DNA from: Physella acuta
Lineage: Eukaryota; Mollusca; Gastropoda; Physidae
DNA length: 64,000 nt
Direction of reading: 5' to 3'
Assembly: GCF_028476545.1 (NCBI RefSeq)
Contig: NW_026732530.1
Location: 124,001-188,000 of the forward strand
Each line of letters starts with the position of its first letter. Position 1 is the stretch's first letter. The position numbers were made by a program, and so were the translations under genes. Shown one piece after another: positions 22,432-34,200 of the stretch. The notes beneath the pieces were generated by a model that searched no databases, was not told where the DNA came from, and worked only from the letters and a program-made list of their open reading frames with translations.

Positions 22432-22648
22432 CAGAGTTTCTTCCAGGCATCTCTTCGGGGGGGCGAAGCCCCCCCCCCCCCCGAAAATTTTTTACCGCCC
22501 CCCCCCCCCCCCCCGAACGAAATGAAATTTATATAATTTATATAGAAAATATATACTTTTAACAGTGTCCGCCCTCCCGAAGAAAGTTTACCGCCTCCCC
22601 GAAGATTTCAAGTGCCCCCCCGGAGAAAAAAGTCTGGAAGAAACACTG
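22432..22648 (+). mobile_element. Non-autonomous hAT element (CAGAGTTTCTTCCAG family), 8-bp duplication
   Basis: Inverted ends CAGAGTTTCTTCCAG / CAGTGTTTCTTCCAG; target duplication GGCTAGAC at 22424-22431 and 22649-22656. 217 bp with long poly-C runs. Confidence 0.92.
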
Positions 22649-22991
22649 GGCTAGACTATGAGAATGTTTAGGGGTTCTGAATGATAATACGCTAAACATT
22701 TTAAAGTAAAACAACAAATAAACCTTAGTCCTAATAGGCTTATAGAAAGATTAAGCTGAACCTCAATCTGAGGCTTAAGGGGTCACACGACAATCCCATC
22801 ACGGGGTATCGGGCCTACCTGTACAGCCATGCTGAAATTGTGTTGGGGAGGGAGAGGAGGGTGATGAAAAAGTAAGGGATGCAACCATTAAATTAACATT
22901 ATTTAACCCCTTTCTTAGTTATTTCCCATTAAAGTTTTAAAATTAAAAATAATTAACTTCATGTAGCCTAAAAGAATTGATGGGATATCGT

Positions 22992-23010
22992 TATATATAT
23001 ATATATATAT
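22992..23010. repeat. (TA)n microsatellite
   Basis: Short (TA)n that served as target of the hAT element at 23011; it continues at 23598-23634. Confidence 0.9.
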
Positions 23011-23594
23011 CAGGGGCGTAGCGAGGGGGGGGCGGGGGGTGCGGACCGCACCGGGTGACACCATTTAGGGGGGTGACACCAAGGCAAAAAATAGCAAAAT
23101 ATATAGAGAAAAACTCGAGGGGGGGGGGGTGCAAATCGAAAGTTTGAGGGGGGGTGCAAATCGAAAACTTGAGGGGGGGGGGGGTGCAAATCGAAAGTTT
23201 GAGGGGGGGGGTGCAAATCGAAAACTTGAGGGGGGTGCAAATCGAAAACTTGAGGGGGGTGCAAATCGAAAACTTGAGGGGGGTGCAAATCGAAAGTTTG
23301 AGGGGGGGGGGGGTGCAAATCGAAAACTTGAGGGGGGTGCAAATCGAAAACTTGAGGGGGGTGCAAATCGAAAACTTGAGGGGGGTGCAAATCGAAAACT
23401 TGAGGGGGGTGCAAATCTAAAGTTTGAGGGGGGGGGTGCAAATCGAAAACTCGAGGGGGGGGTGCAAATCGAAAGTTTGAGGGGGGGGTGCAAATCGAAA
23501 ATTTGAAAGTTTGTCCATGGGAAGGGTCTCTATGCCTCTGGGGGGGTGACACCATTAAGTGCCGCACCGGGTGACACCCGACCTCGCTACGCCA

Positions 23595-23597
<3 letters not shown>
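23011..23597 (+). mobile_element. Non-autonomous hAT element (CAGTGGCGTAGCGAGG family) swollen by an internal array
   Basis: Left end CAGGGGCGTAGCGAGG and right end CCTCGCTACGCCACTG. It sits in a (TA)n tract, so the duplication cannot be told from the microsatellite. The interior shares GTGACACCATTTAGGGGGGT and AAGGCAAAAAATAGCAAAAT with the 261-bp relative at 24259 but has gained the tandem array at 23120-23510. Confidence 0.88.
23120..23510 (+). repeat. About 25-bp G-rich tandem array inside a hAT element
   Basis: About 16 units of GTGCAAATCGAAAACTTGAG or GTGCAAATCGAAAGTTTGAG, each with a run of 5 to 12 G. Open frames across it are produced by the repeat and are not genes. Confidence 0.93.

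Positions 23598-23634
<37 letters not shown>
23598..23634. repeat. (TA)n microsatellite
   Basis: Right-hand continuation of the tract split by the hAT element at 23011-23597. Confidence 0.9.
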
Positions 23635-23638
<4 letters not shown>

Positions 23639-23961
23639 CAAACTAATCATTTTCTTGTTAGAAGAATCAATCAAAATCAAACGTATTAAAAAAATACCTC
23701 AGGAGAACAATGTTGTTAGTTGTCTTATATACTAGATCTAGCATAGCTATAAATTAATCTATATGGTTTCAAATCAAGAAAAACACTCGATGTAGATCTA
23801 ACCTGAAATAATCAATATTTGACATGAAAAGATGGCAGATGCATATTGTATGCCTTCTACTTTTTTTTTTGGTCACGGAAATATCGCACTGTGTATGGAA
23901 TACAAAAATAAACTGTTATTGTTGCATTAAAGTTTTGCGAATGCTATTTTCTGGTACATTT

Positions 23962-24110
23962 CAGAGGCTTAGCGAAGGGGGGGGGTACCTATGTCCCCGG
24001 GCATTAAAAGCTAATTTTAGCCGCAGTTTTGCATTATAAATATATAAAAATATATAGTGGGGGGCGCCAACTTGAAAGTTTGACACGGGGGGGGGGCGCC
24101 AAATTGTCAG
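23962..24110 (+). mobile_element. Decayed relative of the CAGAGGCGTAG hAT family
   Basis: Starts CAGAGGCTTAGCGAAGG and shares CCTATGTCCCCGGG, GCATTATAAATATA and GGGGGGCGCCAA with the element at 1193-1365. I cannot find its right end or a target duplication. Confidence 0.65.
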
Positions 24111-24258
24111 ACCTTCCAGTGTCAAGCAAAATAATAGAAGTTAGATGTTGGAACACTGTATCAGACAGGAAACATGGCCCCGAGAAAAACTAAGGGCGGG
24201 CAGAAGAAACACGGAGATCAAGGGAGAAAGAGTTCAAGAGGCTTAACACACCAACAGG

Positions 24259-24519
24259 CAGTGGCGTAGCGAGGTGGGGGGGGGGGGGGGCGAGGGGTGC
24301 GGACCGCACCGGGTCACACCATTTAGGGGGGTGACACCAAGGCAAAAAATAGCAAAATATATAGAGAAAAGTGATAATTCCACTTAATTAAGTGATTAAT
24401 TCGCGTATTAAAAAGTCTTTTAAGAGCAAATTTGACAAATCCCTACAAGGGTTTGACGAGGGGGGGGGTGACACCATTAAGTGCCGCACCGGGTGACATC
24501 CGCCCTCGCTACGCCACTG
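24259..24519 (+). mobile_element. Non-autonomous hAT element (CAGTGGCGTAGCGAGG family), 8-bp duplication
   Basis: Perfect 16-bp ends CAGTGGCGTAGCGAGG / CCTCGCTACGCCACTG, and CCAACAGG at 24251-24258 and 24520-24527. 261 bp, no coding capacity. Confidence 0.94.
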
Positions 24520-24837
24520 CCAACAGGCACAGGTTATAGATAGAGACAGGAAAAAAATAGTGCTCACTTTGTTGATGGCTCATGTGCTAGTGCGCGTTTG
24601 ATGAAACTTAAAAACATAAAGCATCGTAGAATAATTGAAAAGGGCGGAGGAAGAGTGCACCCTGCCTTCTTGGGGAACTAGCCTTAGGAGTCATTACCAC
24701 CTTCCGTCTGCTCATCTGCTGTTGAATAGTTGCCTATACTCGGTAGATCATGTGGTTTAGACTTCATCACTTTGTTACAGGCTACATCGCGTTTACACTT
24801 GAGACATATATATTATACACTTCTAGAAAAAATTTAT

Positions 24838-24847
24838 ATATATATAT

Positions 24848-24924
<77 letters not shown>
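24838..24924. repeat. (TA)n microsatellite
   Basis: About 85 bp of TA with one ATTATATAA interruption. Tyr/Ile open frames here are not genes. Confidence 0.95.
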
Positions 24925-24926
<2 letters not shown>

Positions 24927-25318
24927 CAGTTGTACTAACAACGTACTATAGATAAACATCATTAGTATTAAATGTGAACACTTTAAAGCTTTTACCGGGG
25001 GGTGGGGTGACACCAACTGCAAGATTTACAGAGGAAAAAAAGTAGGGGGGGGGTGACATCATGAGGTGCCCTCGGGGTGACACCCGATTCAGCGACGCTA
25101 CTGCTTTAACAGTCATAAATAATGGCGTCAGTGTTATGATTTCACAATTAGATCATCCATTTATGACGCCAACAAAAATGATAAATTTTAGATCTCCCGA
25201 ACCTTGTCCATACATGTCAAATTTGGATGGAACCTACACCCTAACCCCCCCCCCCCCCCCCCCGCCTCTCCCGTTGTGGACGTCCACTAAAATGTAATGG
25301 TTCTCTCCTTCTTACTTG

Positions 25319-25563
25319 GAGTGGTCTAGCGGTAGAGAGCTGGACTGCTAACCCGTTAGTCTCGAGTTCGAATCCGAGTTCAAGTCAGTAGACCGTCCCT
25401 GAGTCCACCCAACTCTGATGGGTACCTAACTCCTGTTAGGGAAAGTAAAGGCGGCTGGGCATAGTGCTGACCACACTATCTCTTCATATGCCGAGGTCAC
25501 AGAAACAAGTGAACTCTACTTCACTTGCCCCATAGACCGTCAGGTTTGAAAGGGAAACCTTTT
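25319..25563 (+). mobile_element. tRNA-derived SINE (family A), complete, 17-bp target duplication
   Basis: The head resembles a tRNA with an A box (TGGTCTAGCGGT) and B box (GAGTTCGAATCC); a body with GGCGGCTGGGCATAGTGCTG and a tail ending GAAAGGGAAACC follow. Flanking duplications TCTCTCCTTCTTACTTG at 25302-25318 and 25564-25580 are perfect, so the insertion is young. The A and B boxes would serve as an internal Pol III promoter. Confidence 0.92.
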
Positions 25564-25676
25564 TCTCTCCTTCTTACTTGCAAAATACTAATCCATTAAC
25601 ATGTATTATGTGTACAATAGTACGCCAATGACTAATAAATTAGGTCAATGTCTTAAAATATTCAAATAGGAGACAG

Positions 25677-26207
25677 AGGCGTGGCGAACAGAGTTTTTTC
25701 CAGGCATCTCTTCGGGGGGGGGGGCTCTGCCCCCCAAAGAAGGTCTACCGCCGCCTCCCCGAACGAGATGGATTTCATATAGTAAACATACACTTTTACT
25801 AGTGTCCGCCCCCCCCCCGAAAATTTCAAGTGCCCCCCCCCCCCCGGAGAAAAAGTCTGGAAGAAACACTGATGGCGACCCATTTCGGCGGTGAACTATC
25901 AATTTTTCACCCCCGTCAATTTATATAACTATTTACATTTGACGCCCCCCCCCCCCCCCAGTTTGGAAAGGTGGATGGTGCTTTTTTACTAGTCACTGTC
26001 TCGTATCAGTTTTTATTTTGATATCAAAACTTGTTAAATTAGTCTGAACAGCCAAGTAGTAGTCTATTTCCTGAATTTAGATTATGTATAATTTATTAAG
26101 GCAACCCATAATAAGCTTCATCTACATATTTCTCTTTTCTAAATTGCATGGCGCCCCCTTAGGGTCGGCCACACCACCCCGCCCACCCCTAGCTGCGCCT
26201 CTATAAA
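25677..26207 (+). mobile_element. Possible CAGAGGCGTAG-family element with another hAT nested inside
   Basis: Left end CAGAGGCGTGGCGAA and right end TAGCTGCGCCTCTA are roughly inverted and fit this family. No convincing target duplication is seen. The interior includes the nested element at 25689-25871 and GGGTCGGCCACACC text. Confidence 0.45.
25689..25871 (+). mobile_element. Non-autonomous hAT element (CAGAGTTTCTTCCAG family)
   Basis: Ends CAGAGTTTTTTCCAGG and CTGGAAGAAACACTG. Flanks GTGGCGAA and ATGGCGAC agree at six of eight positions, a decayed duplication. 183 bp. Confidence 0.8.
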
Positions 26208-26209
26208 AG

Positions 26210-28460
26210 GAGGTTATAATTTATTGTGATAAATAGAACCTCCGCTTGGACATGATTAATAGATTATTCCCCCCCCCCCCTTCAAAAGTTTTTTTTTATA
26301 ATAGGTAAGGAATGAAACCTCTTTTTACTAACCATCTTAGATGAATCATCGAGAGCGCTTCACATTTAGAACTAGATCTAGTAGAATCTAGATTATTATC
26401 ATTCCATTAGGGCTTAGGGTATTCCGGTAAGGGACCTATTTAGTTACTCTGATCTAAATGACGTAATTAAAATTTAAAGACATCACGTGAGTACTATAGT
26501 GAGAATTTTGAAATTGGATGATTTAATTTATCAAAATGCAGCAATAATTATCAGGTGCATCAATTTAAAAAAAAATTAGAATCTAAAACAGTCGTCATGA
26601 AGTTTTTCATTCTAAATTTCTTGGGAAAGAAAAAGAAAGGAGCGATGTCCTAGGCTACTGGGATAGAGCACAATATAAATTGTTCTCGTAGGCCTCTAAT
26701 CTCGTGAGATTTTGATTGACCCAACAATTATTACTCACATAAAAATAGTGCACAATGTAAAGATTGACTTTTTAAGAGTATATTTTATTTCATTTCATGT
26801 TCTATATTTTATTATTTGTAAAATATAAATATAAAGTATTTTAAAAAATTAATTTTGTGATTAACATTGAATAGTATAACATTTTGATTTTTGTTATGGA
26901 TGTATTAATACTTATCGGCCATTTTATTCAATGGTGGATGGTCTTAGCATTAACCGTGGGTACCACATCGGCTTATTATCTCCACGTTTTATTTACATGC
27001 CAATACTTATTTTTAAAAGTTTGCTCAATTATAGTAAATTTTAATGCTCTAAGGGGTGAATTCATTTGGACGACAGATTGTCATCCTAATCACCCAAAGA
27101 GTTGAGATTTCAATCAAAACAGATCTGACGACACTCACAGGTCGACTGATTGTTGGGTCTGGTTGGAACTGCAACAATCGCTAGATTCTCTAGGTCTGTA
27201 TCTACAAAACTTAATTCGTCGATGACGCCTGACGATTCACCGTTCAGGCAATTAAGATTTTAAAAAATGCCAGTACAGCTGGATATTTAAAAGACTTATC
27301 TATACCTATGTAATTCGACGCGTTCTCTTCTTTGGATTTTACCACCTTAGATCTCCAGATCTACACAAGTGCACTGGTGACTCAAGTCAACAACACTGAT
27401 AATTTGAATTGTGAACTGACTTGTTTTTTTTTTACAATTTGAAAACAATTTTTAAAAAGTAACTTTGCCAAGTTGCTCTGCTTTCAAGCTCTACAAGCAT
27501 TGATAATCAACATTGGATTACAAAGAAGAGGTAAATCATCTAAATCTAGAATGTAGCTAGAATTTTTCTAGATCTCTGGAATCTAGACTCTTAGTAATTT
27601 GTAATTAATCAATAATTAGATCTAGATAATCTAGTAGGCCTGATTAATCTAGCAACTAGATCTACGTAGATTCTAGATCTACATTCTACATAGATCTACA
27701 TTCATTACACTTAGGCCTACAGTAACTAGTTCTTACATCTAACCCTAATAAATAACAAACTACTAGTCTAATTCTAGTTCAAAATTGAATTGTTTCTGTG
27801 CATGGTGTATCTAGATCTAGACATCTATCTAGCAGCAGAGTGGAAGTGTCCTCTAACCCTAACAATGGTCAAAATAACTTCATAATTCCAATAAATGTTT
27901 AAAACCAGTCCAGTGGAATCTCTTATTTCACAGTAATACTACAGTGAAATGGATGACATTCCATCATATGCAAGGCAATTTTTGTTTTAAGAGGGGTCTA
28001 GGGCTACAGTTTTTTTTCCACCCTCAACATTAAAAAATGAATAGCCAGTTCAATTTTGAGTGCTATGGGTCCACACCTCAGTGCTAAGCTAAAAAAAAAA
28101 AACAACCAGCCTTTCCAAGGCCCTCTGTAGTGAAAACAATATTTCTGGTCTTTGTGCTAAATACTGCTAATGTATTATTTATAAAAACTATTGAGGGGTT
28201 AGAAATATTATAGGGCCCTAGGCCTATAAGATATAGTTCTATGTGCCATAGCTGTATTTATGAATTTAATTATAATAGGGGCCTAAACATTAGCCTTTAA
28301 GTAAAAAAAAAAAATCAATAAAATGAAACCATGATAAACATCAAGCTTCGGTAGGCTATATTTTACACAGCTTTACTTTTCACAATTTGAGAATTGCATG
28401 AAATGTGTTACATAGGCCTATATTTTTTTTAAATGAATTATTTCAGGCCCTAAGTGAGTT
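26210..28460. other. Intergenic stretch, no confirmed gene
   Basis: Holds poly-C at 26271, a second TAGATCTA-rich patch at 27541-27850 and the candidate 5' UTR exon ending at 27530. A 73-codon frame at 26884-27105 shows no family feature. Confidence 0.5.
27100..27530 (+). other. Candidate ataxin-2 5' UTR exon
   Basis: GAAGAG/GTAAAT at 27530/27531 is a plausible donor on the plus strand, 3.7 kb upstream of the ataxin-2 ATG. The upstream bases are less AT-rich than their surroundings and hold no long frame. The acceptor before the ATG would be near 31217 but is weak, so the first exon may instead lie close to 31.0-31.2 kb. Confidence 0.2.
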
Positions 28461-28469
28461 TGGGCCTTA

Positions 28470-29144
28470 TTTTTACTTTCTCGTATATACGTAGTATAGA
28501 GAAAGTATTGTAATCGTGCAAAAAAAAAAAATCGAGATTTTTACAAATCTCGACGTTTTACACCTCACTGATACGGAAAAACATAATTTTGCAATCTTGT
28601 CCGTATGTCTGTGTGTGTGTCGTGTGTAAACACGATAACTTGAGTACCGTTACAGCTAGGTTGATGAAATTTCATATATAAGTATTATATCAAAATCGTA
28701 GATCCGTATCAACTTTTGAGCGATTTCCGACAACCGGAAGTGGTACTTTTTCTACTTTGAATTTTTCAAAAGCCTATAACTTGAGTACTATTTCAGATAG
28801 ATAAATGAAATTTCACATGTAAGTAAAAGATCTAATTCTCTACCTTCTGTTAAATTTTGAGTAATTTCCGTTGACCGGAAGTAGTAATTTACGCTACTTC
28901 CGATTTCTCAAAAAACTAATGTAAATTTTAAAAGTACTAATAATATTGCGCACTATTATGCGCTTTTTTATTTTCGCGTTCACTTGGTGTGCAATTAATT
29001 TGTCTACGAGATTTTATTCTATTTTTAAAACTTTAAGTATTTAAAATGGATTAAAAATCATGTCTATAGCCCGAGTTCCCATCCCCTGTTATTTTATATA
29101 AAAATATTCGAGAAAGTTTAGGGGAGATCACTCCCGGTTTATTT
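28470..29144 (+). mobile_element. Unclassified interspersed repeat, 675 bp (copy 1)
   Basis: Nearly identical to 49213-49907 from TTTTTACTTTCTCGTATATA to CGGTTTATT. Near its ends ACTTTCTCGTATA (5') and, inverted, ACTTTCTCGAATA (3') form an imperfect inverted pair. No coding frame longer than chance, and no clear target duplication. Probably a non-autonomous DNA element. Confidence 0.8.
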
Positions 29145-29390
29145 TGTTTTATCTTTACAATGAACAATGGAAATAATAATACTACAGCCTATCTATTTTT
29201 AAATTAGCAGTGTTAGGCCTGATTTTATAAATTAACTTTGAAACAAATTATAGAAACCTAAATTGAAACATACCATAGCCCAAACCCTAATTTGACCCTA
29301 ACACTGATAGTGATATTGCAGCTCAAGTAATAATCTTGCTCACAAATTGCTCATATTGTTTTTTGGAAGATTCCTTATTCGACACCAGCT

Positions 29391-29395
<5 letters not shown>

Positions 29396-29428
<33 letters not shown>

Positions 29429-29447
29429 CATATATATATATATAGGC

Positions 29448-29479
<32 letters not shown>

Positions 29480-29480
29480 A
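29396..29480. repeat. (TA)n with TAGGCA interruptions, then (GT)n
   Basis: TA repeats broken by two TATAGGCATATA motifs and ending in a short TGTGTGTG run. Confidence 0.95.
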
Positions 29481-29711
29481 TGTATAGAGGAATATATTTA
29501 ATTAAATAAATGTCACCTTTTTATTTTACTTTCCTATGTTATTACAAATTTTCAATTTAGTATGTATTAAAAAATAAATCAGCCTAACATTATTGGCTAA
29601 TATTACTTCTAGGCTTAGAATAATATTACAGTATATAATACTTGCCGTCGGTACCCGTTACATGTGATTTATAGGCCTATATATTTTTAATGTTACACTT
29701 GTTTGAGAAGG

Positions 29712-30110
29712 GGTCGGTGTGGTCGAGTCGGTAAAGCTCATGGTTGCTAAACCGAAAAGTCTCGAGTTCGAACCCTCGGGCAGATGAGGCTCGTTAGCTG
29801 GGGACAGCCACTCTTCTAGGAGAGACAACTCCAAAATTAAACAACTGCTGCCTTGTAGTTTGTTCTTGGTTGGACAAAGGCTATGGAAGCAAATCCAAAA
29901 AGAAAAGCAGGCTGAAATCGGAGTCAATGGCCTCAATGGCGCATAACCAGTTGACACGTAATGCTTAATTGTGTTGGAGGCGTGGTCGAGTCGGCAAAAA
30001 GCTCATGGTTGATAAATTCGAACAAAGTCTCGAGTTCAAACCCACTGGCAGATAAATCTCGATCCCCTTCAACACTAATAATTAAGAACGAAGAAGAAGA
30101 AGACTTGTTT
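29712..30110 (+). mobile_element. SINE family B, tRNA-headed, with a second head joined behind
   Basis: A tRNA-like head (GTGTGGTCGAGTCGGTAAAG; B box GAGTTCGAACCC) leads a body with GTTAGCTGGGGACAGCC and AACTGCTGCCTTGTAG and ends near GTGTTGGAG at about 29979. A second, more decayed head (GCGTGGTCGAGTCGGC, B box GAGTTCAAACCC) follows at once, so the structure is a dimer or a second insertion at the tail. Confidence 0.75.
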
Positions 30111-30114
30111 GAGA

Positions 30115-31226
30115 AAAATATTTTATAAAAAAGTATGGTCAAAATGCAATGTGCTTTACTACACATTGAACGATATTAGTGACAAAAAAAAAGAAATAAA
30201 CTAAATAGCTAAAATTCCAACACATGTAAAATAACATAGGCTACCAATACTTATTAGAAAAATCAAATTATGTACATTATAATCATTATTAGTCAATGCA
30301 ACACCATATTAAATACACACTGATTAAAAGACTTAAATGATTCCATTAAAAACCTGGCTGTTCAGTGTTGGTTTTTTTTAATAAAGTAATTTGTATTACT
30401 TTTGACCAAGAAAAGTTGTATACATTTCATAGAGTACGTCTTGATAAGTAGATCTATAGATCTAAATCAAATTGAATGAAATTCTAAATTTGGAAGATGA
30501 TGCCATGAGTTTTGTGTACTTTCCTTAGTTTAAATTAAAAATGTGTTTCTACATTCAAATATGCCTTTATCTTCCTTCTTTAAATAAAATTATGTTTATA
30601 CATTTAAAACATCCAATATTATTTTCAACTAAAGTCTGTATCTTTAAGTTCTCCATATATCGCTGAACATACTGATCTCATAGCCTTAAAACTGTTGCGG
30701 GCAGAGAGTACAGCACACATGGTGCCCTTTATAAATTAGGATATCAAGCTTACATGTTAGTATTGTTACGTAAATTGTCATACATGTTTTGCAAGCAATG
30801 GCTGTTCGGAAAACATTGAAATACAATTTAGGGTTAGGAGGTGTTAAAGTATGACTATTTTAGTGAAGTGTGGGGTCTAACTAAGTTTCAACTACAGTTT
30901 ATTTAGGTTCATTTTTAAATGGCTATTCTGACAGTTAACATGGGTAGATATTTAGTGCAAATTGCATGTACATTATTTGTTAGAATGTTTTATAAGGTTT
31001 GGTTTTATTAATAGAAATGTTACCTCCACAGACATTCAAGGTGAGATGTAGGTATACTGTGAGATGTTCGCCATCGTCACTAACCTTTCTTCAAAGTATA
31101 CAGTCTTTCAAGCATTAAGAGTACTAATGAATCTAGTATTCTTTGTGTGACCAAGTTATTTGTGATTACTTATATATTTTACAAATCGTATATATTTCAA
31201 CCTTGTGAATTGTAAGACAACTCAAA
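30115..31226. other. Upstream region of ataxin-2
   Basis: AT-rich with no repeat or coding frame. ATATATTTTACAAATCGTAT at about 31170-31190 is TATA-like and lies 40-60 bp before the ATG, but no start site can be proved. Confidence 0.35.
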
Positions 31227-34200
31227 ATGTCTTCTGCAACGGCTGCTGCTTCTAGAAACAAAAACAGCAGAGGTCGACAGAATGTGTCAAACAGGTAAAT
31301 AATTTGCTTTCTTTGTGAATTATTTTTTGGTGTGCGTTTTACTATTTTCCATGTAAAGAAAATAACAATGCTTATCTTTTTTTTTTATTTCAGGGGTTCA
31401 TATCAAAATAATTTTGGAAGAAGAGAAACCCCAGAACCAGAAGTAAGCAAGGTCATATATTTTTTTAAACTGAATTTTGTGTCAAGTAAAATATTTGACA
31501 TTCAGATACTTAACTTTTAAATGATTTATCCAATCGGCTGATCAGTTGATAGTTCATGAAGTATGTAGCTGTAAACTTTGCTCCATTGCAAGATATTGAT
31601 CATGCAAAAAAAAAATTAATGCAATAATCATTGAGTAATATATGATTCATAGGTCTGCTTTTTATTGTAAGCTGTATAATATTTTGGGAAATTTAATTAA
31701 CTATTAAATAACCATTAGAATATTAAAATTATATTTGAATTGTGTTTGCTAATTGTCATATGTATTTTCTTTAGACAAATAATTCTCCTATTCATGGAAT
31801 TTATGCTGATCAGAGAACTGCCATGGTCATGTGCAGCTTTATGGTAAACTTTTTGCTTTATTTACTGCCTTATCACTTATTTTCAAAATCTTAATTGGTG
31901 ATTATTATTATTATTGAAAAACCTTAGTTTTTAAATAAATAACGTTTATCTTTAAAAAAGAATGAACCTGCTTTATTTCTGCTATTGATGTACAAATGTA
32001 AATTTGTTGATTTTACAGTCAAATCCCTGAAATTTCTAGTGCTGGTAGAAATTTAATATTTCCATGATCCCTCTATCTGTCACTGACAAAAATTTCCTTT
32101 TTTAGGTGGTCAGTGGTATCACCATAGTATCTTTCCTTTAGTTTTTCTAATCACTTTGCATTAACATTTGAAATGTATTATTTGAAGGGTACTCGTACCA
32201 CTGTAAAGACACGAAATGGCAGCACATACAAAGGCCACACTACTGGCTTCTCAGACAAGGTATTGTTTATTTACTTTAATTATTTAGTTGTTTTTTTTTT
32301 TTTTAAGAAAATTATCTGAGTTTATTCTTGCATAATGTTTATCTTTCTACTACTTTTAAATACTTTCATGGAGTGTTTGTTACATTAAACTTTTGTTCTG
32401 CTCTATAGGGTGACATTGCACTTTGTGATGCGAAGCTGGATGATGATGACAGCATAACAAATCCAACATTACCTGGCATCATTATTCAGAAAGATAAATT
32501 TGTTGTATGCAAGACTAATGGTGTAGATCTTAAAGGTCTTTGTGCTTGTAAGTCATCTTTTCAATACAACACTTAAACTTTTTTTAATTAGTAGTTTTTT
32601 TTTAGCTCTTAATCACCATTTAATATCTGTATATTATGCAACTGAAAGTGGAATTCATTATTAAATCAAATGATCGTAATAAATATGCGTATACTACAAG
32701 ATGTTGAAAGTTAATGTTTGTAGAAATATATTTAGTACTACTTACAATAAATACCTGTTAAGATTGGAACTTAACCTACTAGATCTTGGTTTTATGCATG
32801 TGTCACACACCCTTACGTTAATATCTTTAGTGACTGATCTAAAAGTTTTTTAAAAGTTTGTTTTTACTTGTAGTATCCACAGATTTCACAGACTCAGCTA
32901 TTGTTAATCGAACAAATGGCATTACTTCAGAAGGATCATTGCGAGAACTGCAGCCATGGCAGGATGATGATGCCCCTGATATAAATCCATCTCTCACACT
33001 AGATGATCCTGTAATTATTTTTCTTAAATTGTAGGCCTATATCTTAAGATAATGGAATAATTTTCTTATTCTGTTCTTTCTTAGACTAGACATCAAGCAT
33101 TTCTAGCTAACAAAATATATATTTTTTTCAGACTGGAGGTTGGGAACCAACTGCAATGTTTGCAGTAAATAATGAAAAGTTTAATGTCCAATCTTCATAT
33201 AATGAAGCAATGCATGAATATACGTGAGTATTTTATTTTTCCAAACTGCTTTTTCCTTTAAAAATCTGGTGTGCAGCATTTCAGAGTTAACTATTCGTTA
33301 TCCAAATTTGCTTGATGCTCCTTCATTGTTTACAATACTTTCTTTTGTTACCTTTGCATATCTAAAAAATATGTGTTTGATCCCAAATTGCATATCTAGT
33401 CAGATTCTATTGATTAGGGACTGTTAGATAATTCCTGCATGAAGCCAAAGATTGTAAAAATAGTTACAGATCTGTGCATTACAAATGGTTTAAATTTTTT
33501 ACCTTAAAGCTTCTGTATCCTCTAGCCTGTATTTTGTTTCATATACACAGTCATTTAAATAATTGTTTCAATATCACAGTACCAAGCTTCCAGATCCAAA
33601 CTCTGAGGGATATGAAGAGCGACAGAGATTTGCTCAAAAACATGCAGAAGAGATAGAACGCAGTGAAGCATATCAAAACAGGATAGCTAAAGAACTTACT
33701 GATGGTGACGAAGAAGCTCGCTATTCTGCTGTACATCGACCAGGAGATTCTCAAAACAGCTTGCCACGGCCACAGGAATCCAAGTAAGACAAAAAATTTT
33801 TTCACATGTTTTCAATCATAAAGCTTTATGCATTTCCCCAGAAAATTGTCATACACCAATATTAGTTTCAGTGCTTATTTACAAAATATAAATATTCACT
33901 TCAACTTTTAATAAAGGCTTACATTACAGTATTTAATGTATTAATCTGGTTTAAATATTCTTTTAGATATTTAATTCCTGCAAGAGGAGGAGATGGTGAG
34001 CAAAATATGAGGAATGGGGCCTCTAGGAACCAAGGAAGAACTTTGCATAGACAGAACTCACCTTATTCCGCTAGTCACCAGCCTCCACAGCAGCAGCATA
34101 CAAACTCAAGACAAATGAACAATCATTATCAGGCCTCACCACCCCCATCAGGAGGGTCACTAAGAAATCAAGGGCCTCCAATGCATAGCCGACAGCAACC

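Noticed and set aside
23010-23639. 209-codon minus frame rich in DLHPPQVF
   Set aside because: It is the 25-bp array inside a hAT element read in frame; the opposite strand gives an equally long frame.
24730-25022. Open frames of Tyr/Ile repeats over (TA)n (also at 45.7, 46.4 and 54.8 kb)
   Set aside because: They are direct translations of microsatellites, present on both strands with no other sequence content.
25319-25400. tRNA gene
   Set aside because: A and B boxes are present, but the element has a long non-tRNA body, a tail and a 17-bp target duplication, which makes it a SINE. The same applies to 19288, 29712 and 29980.
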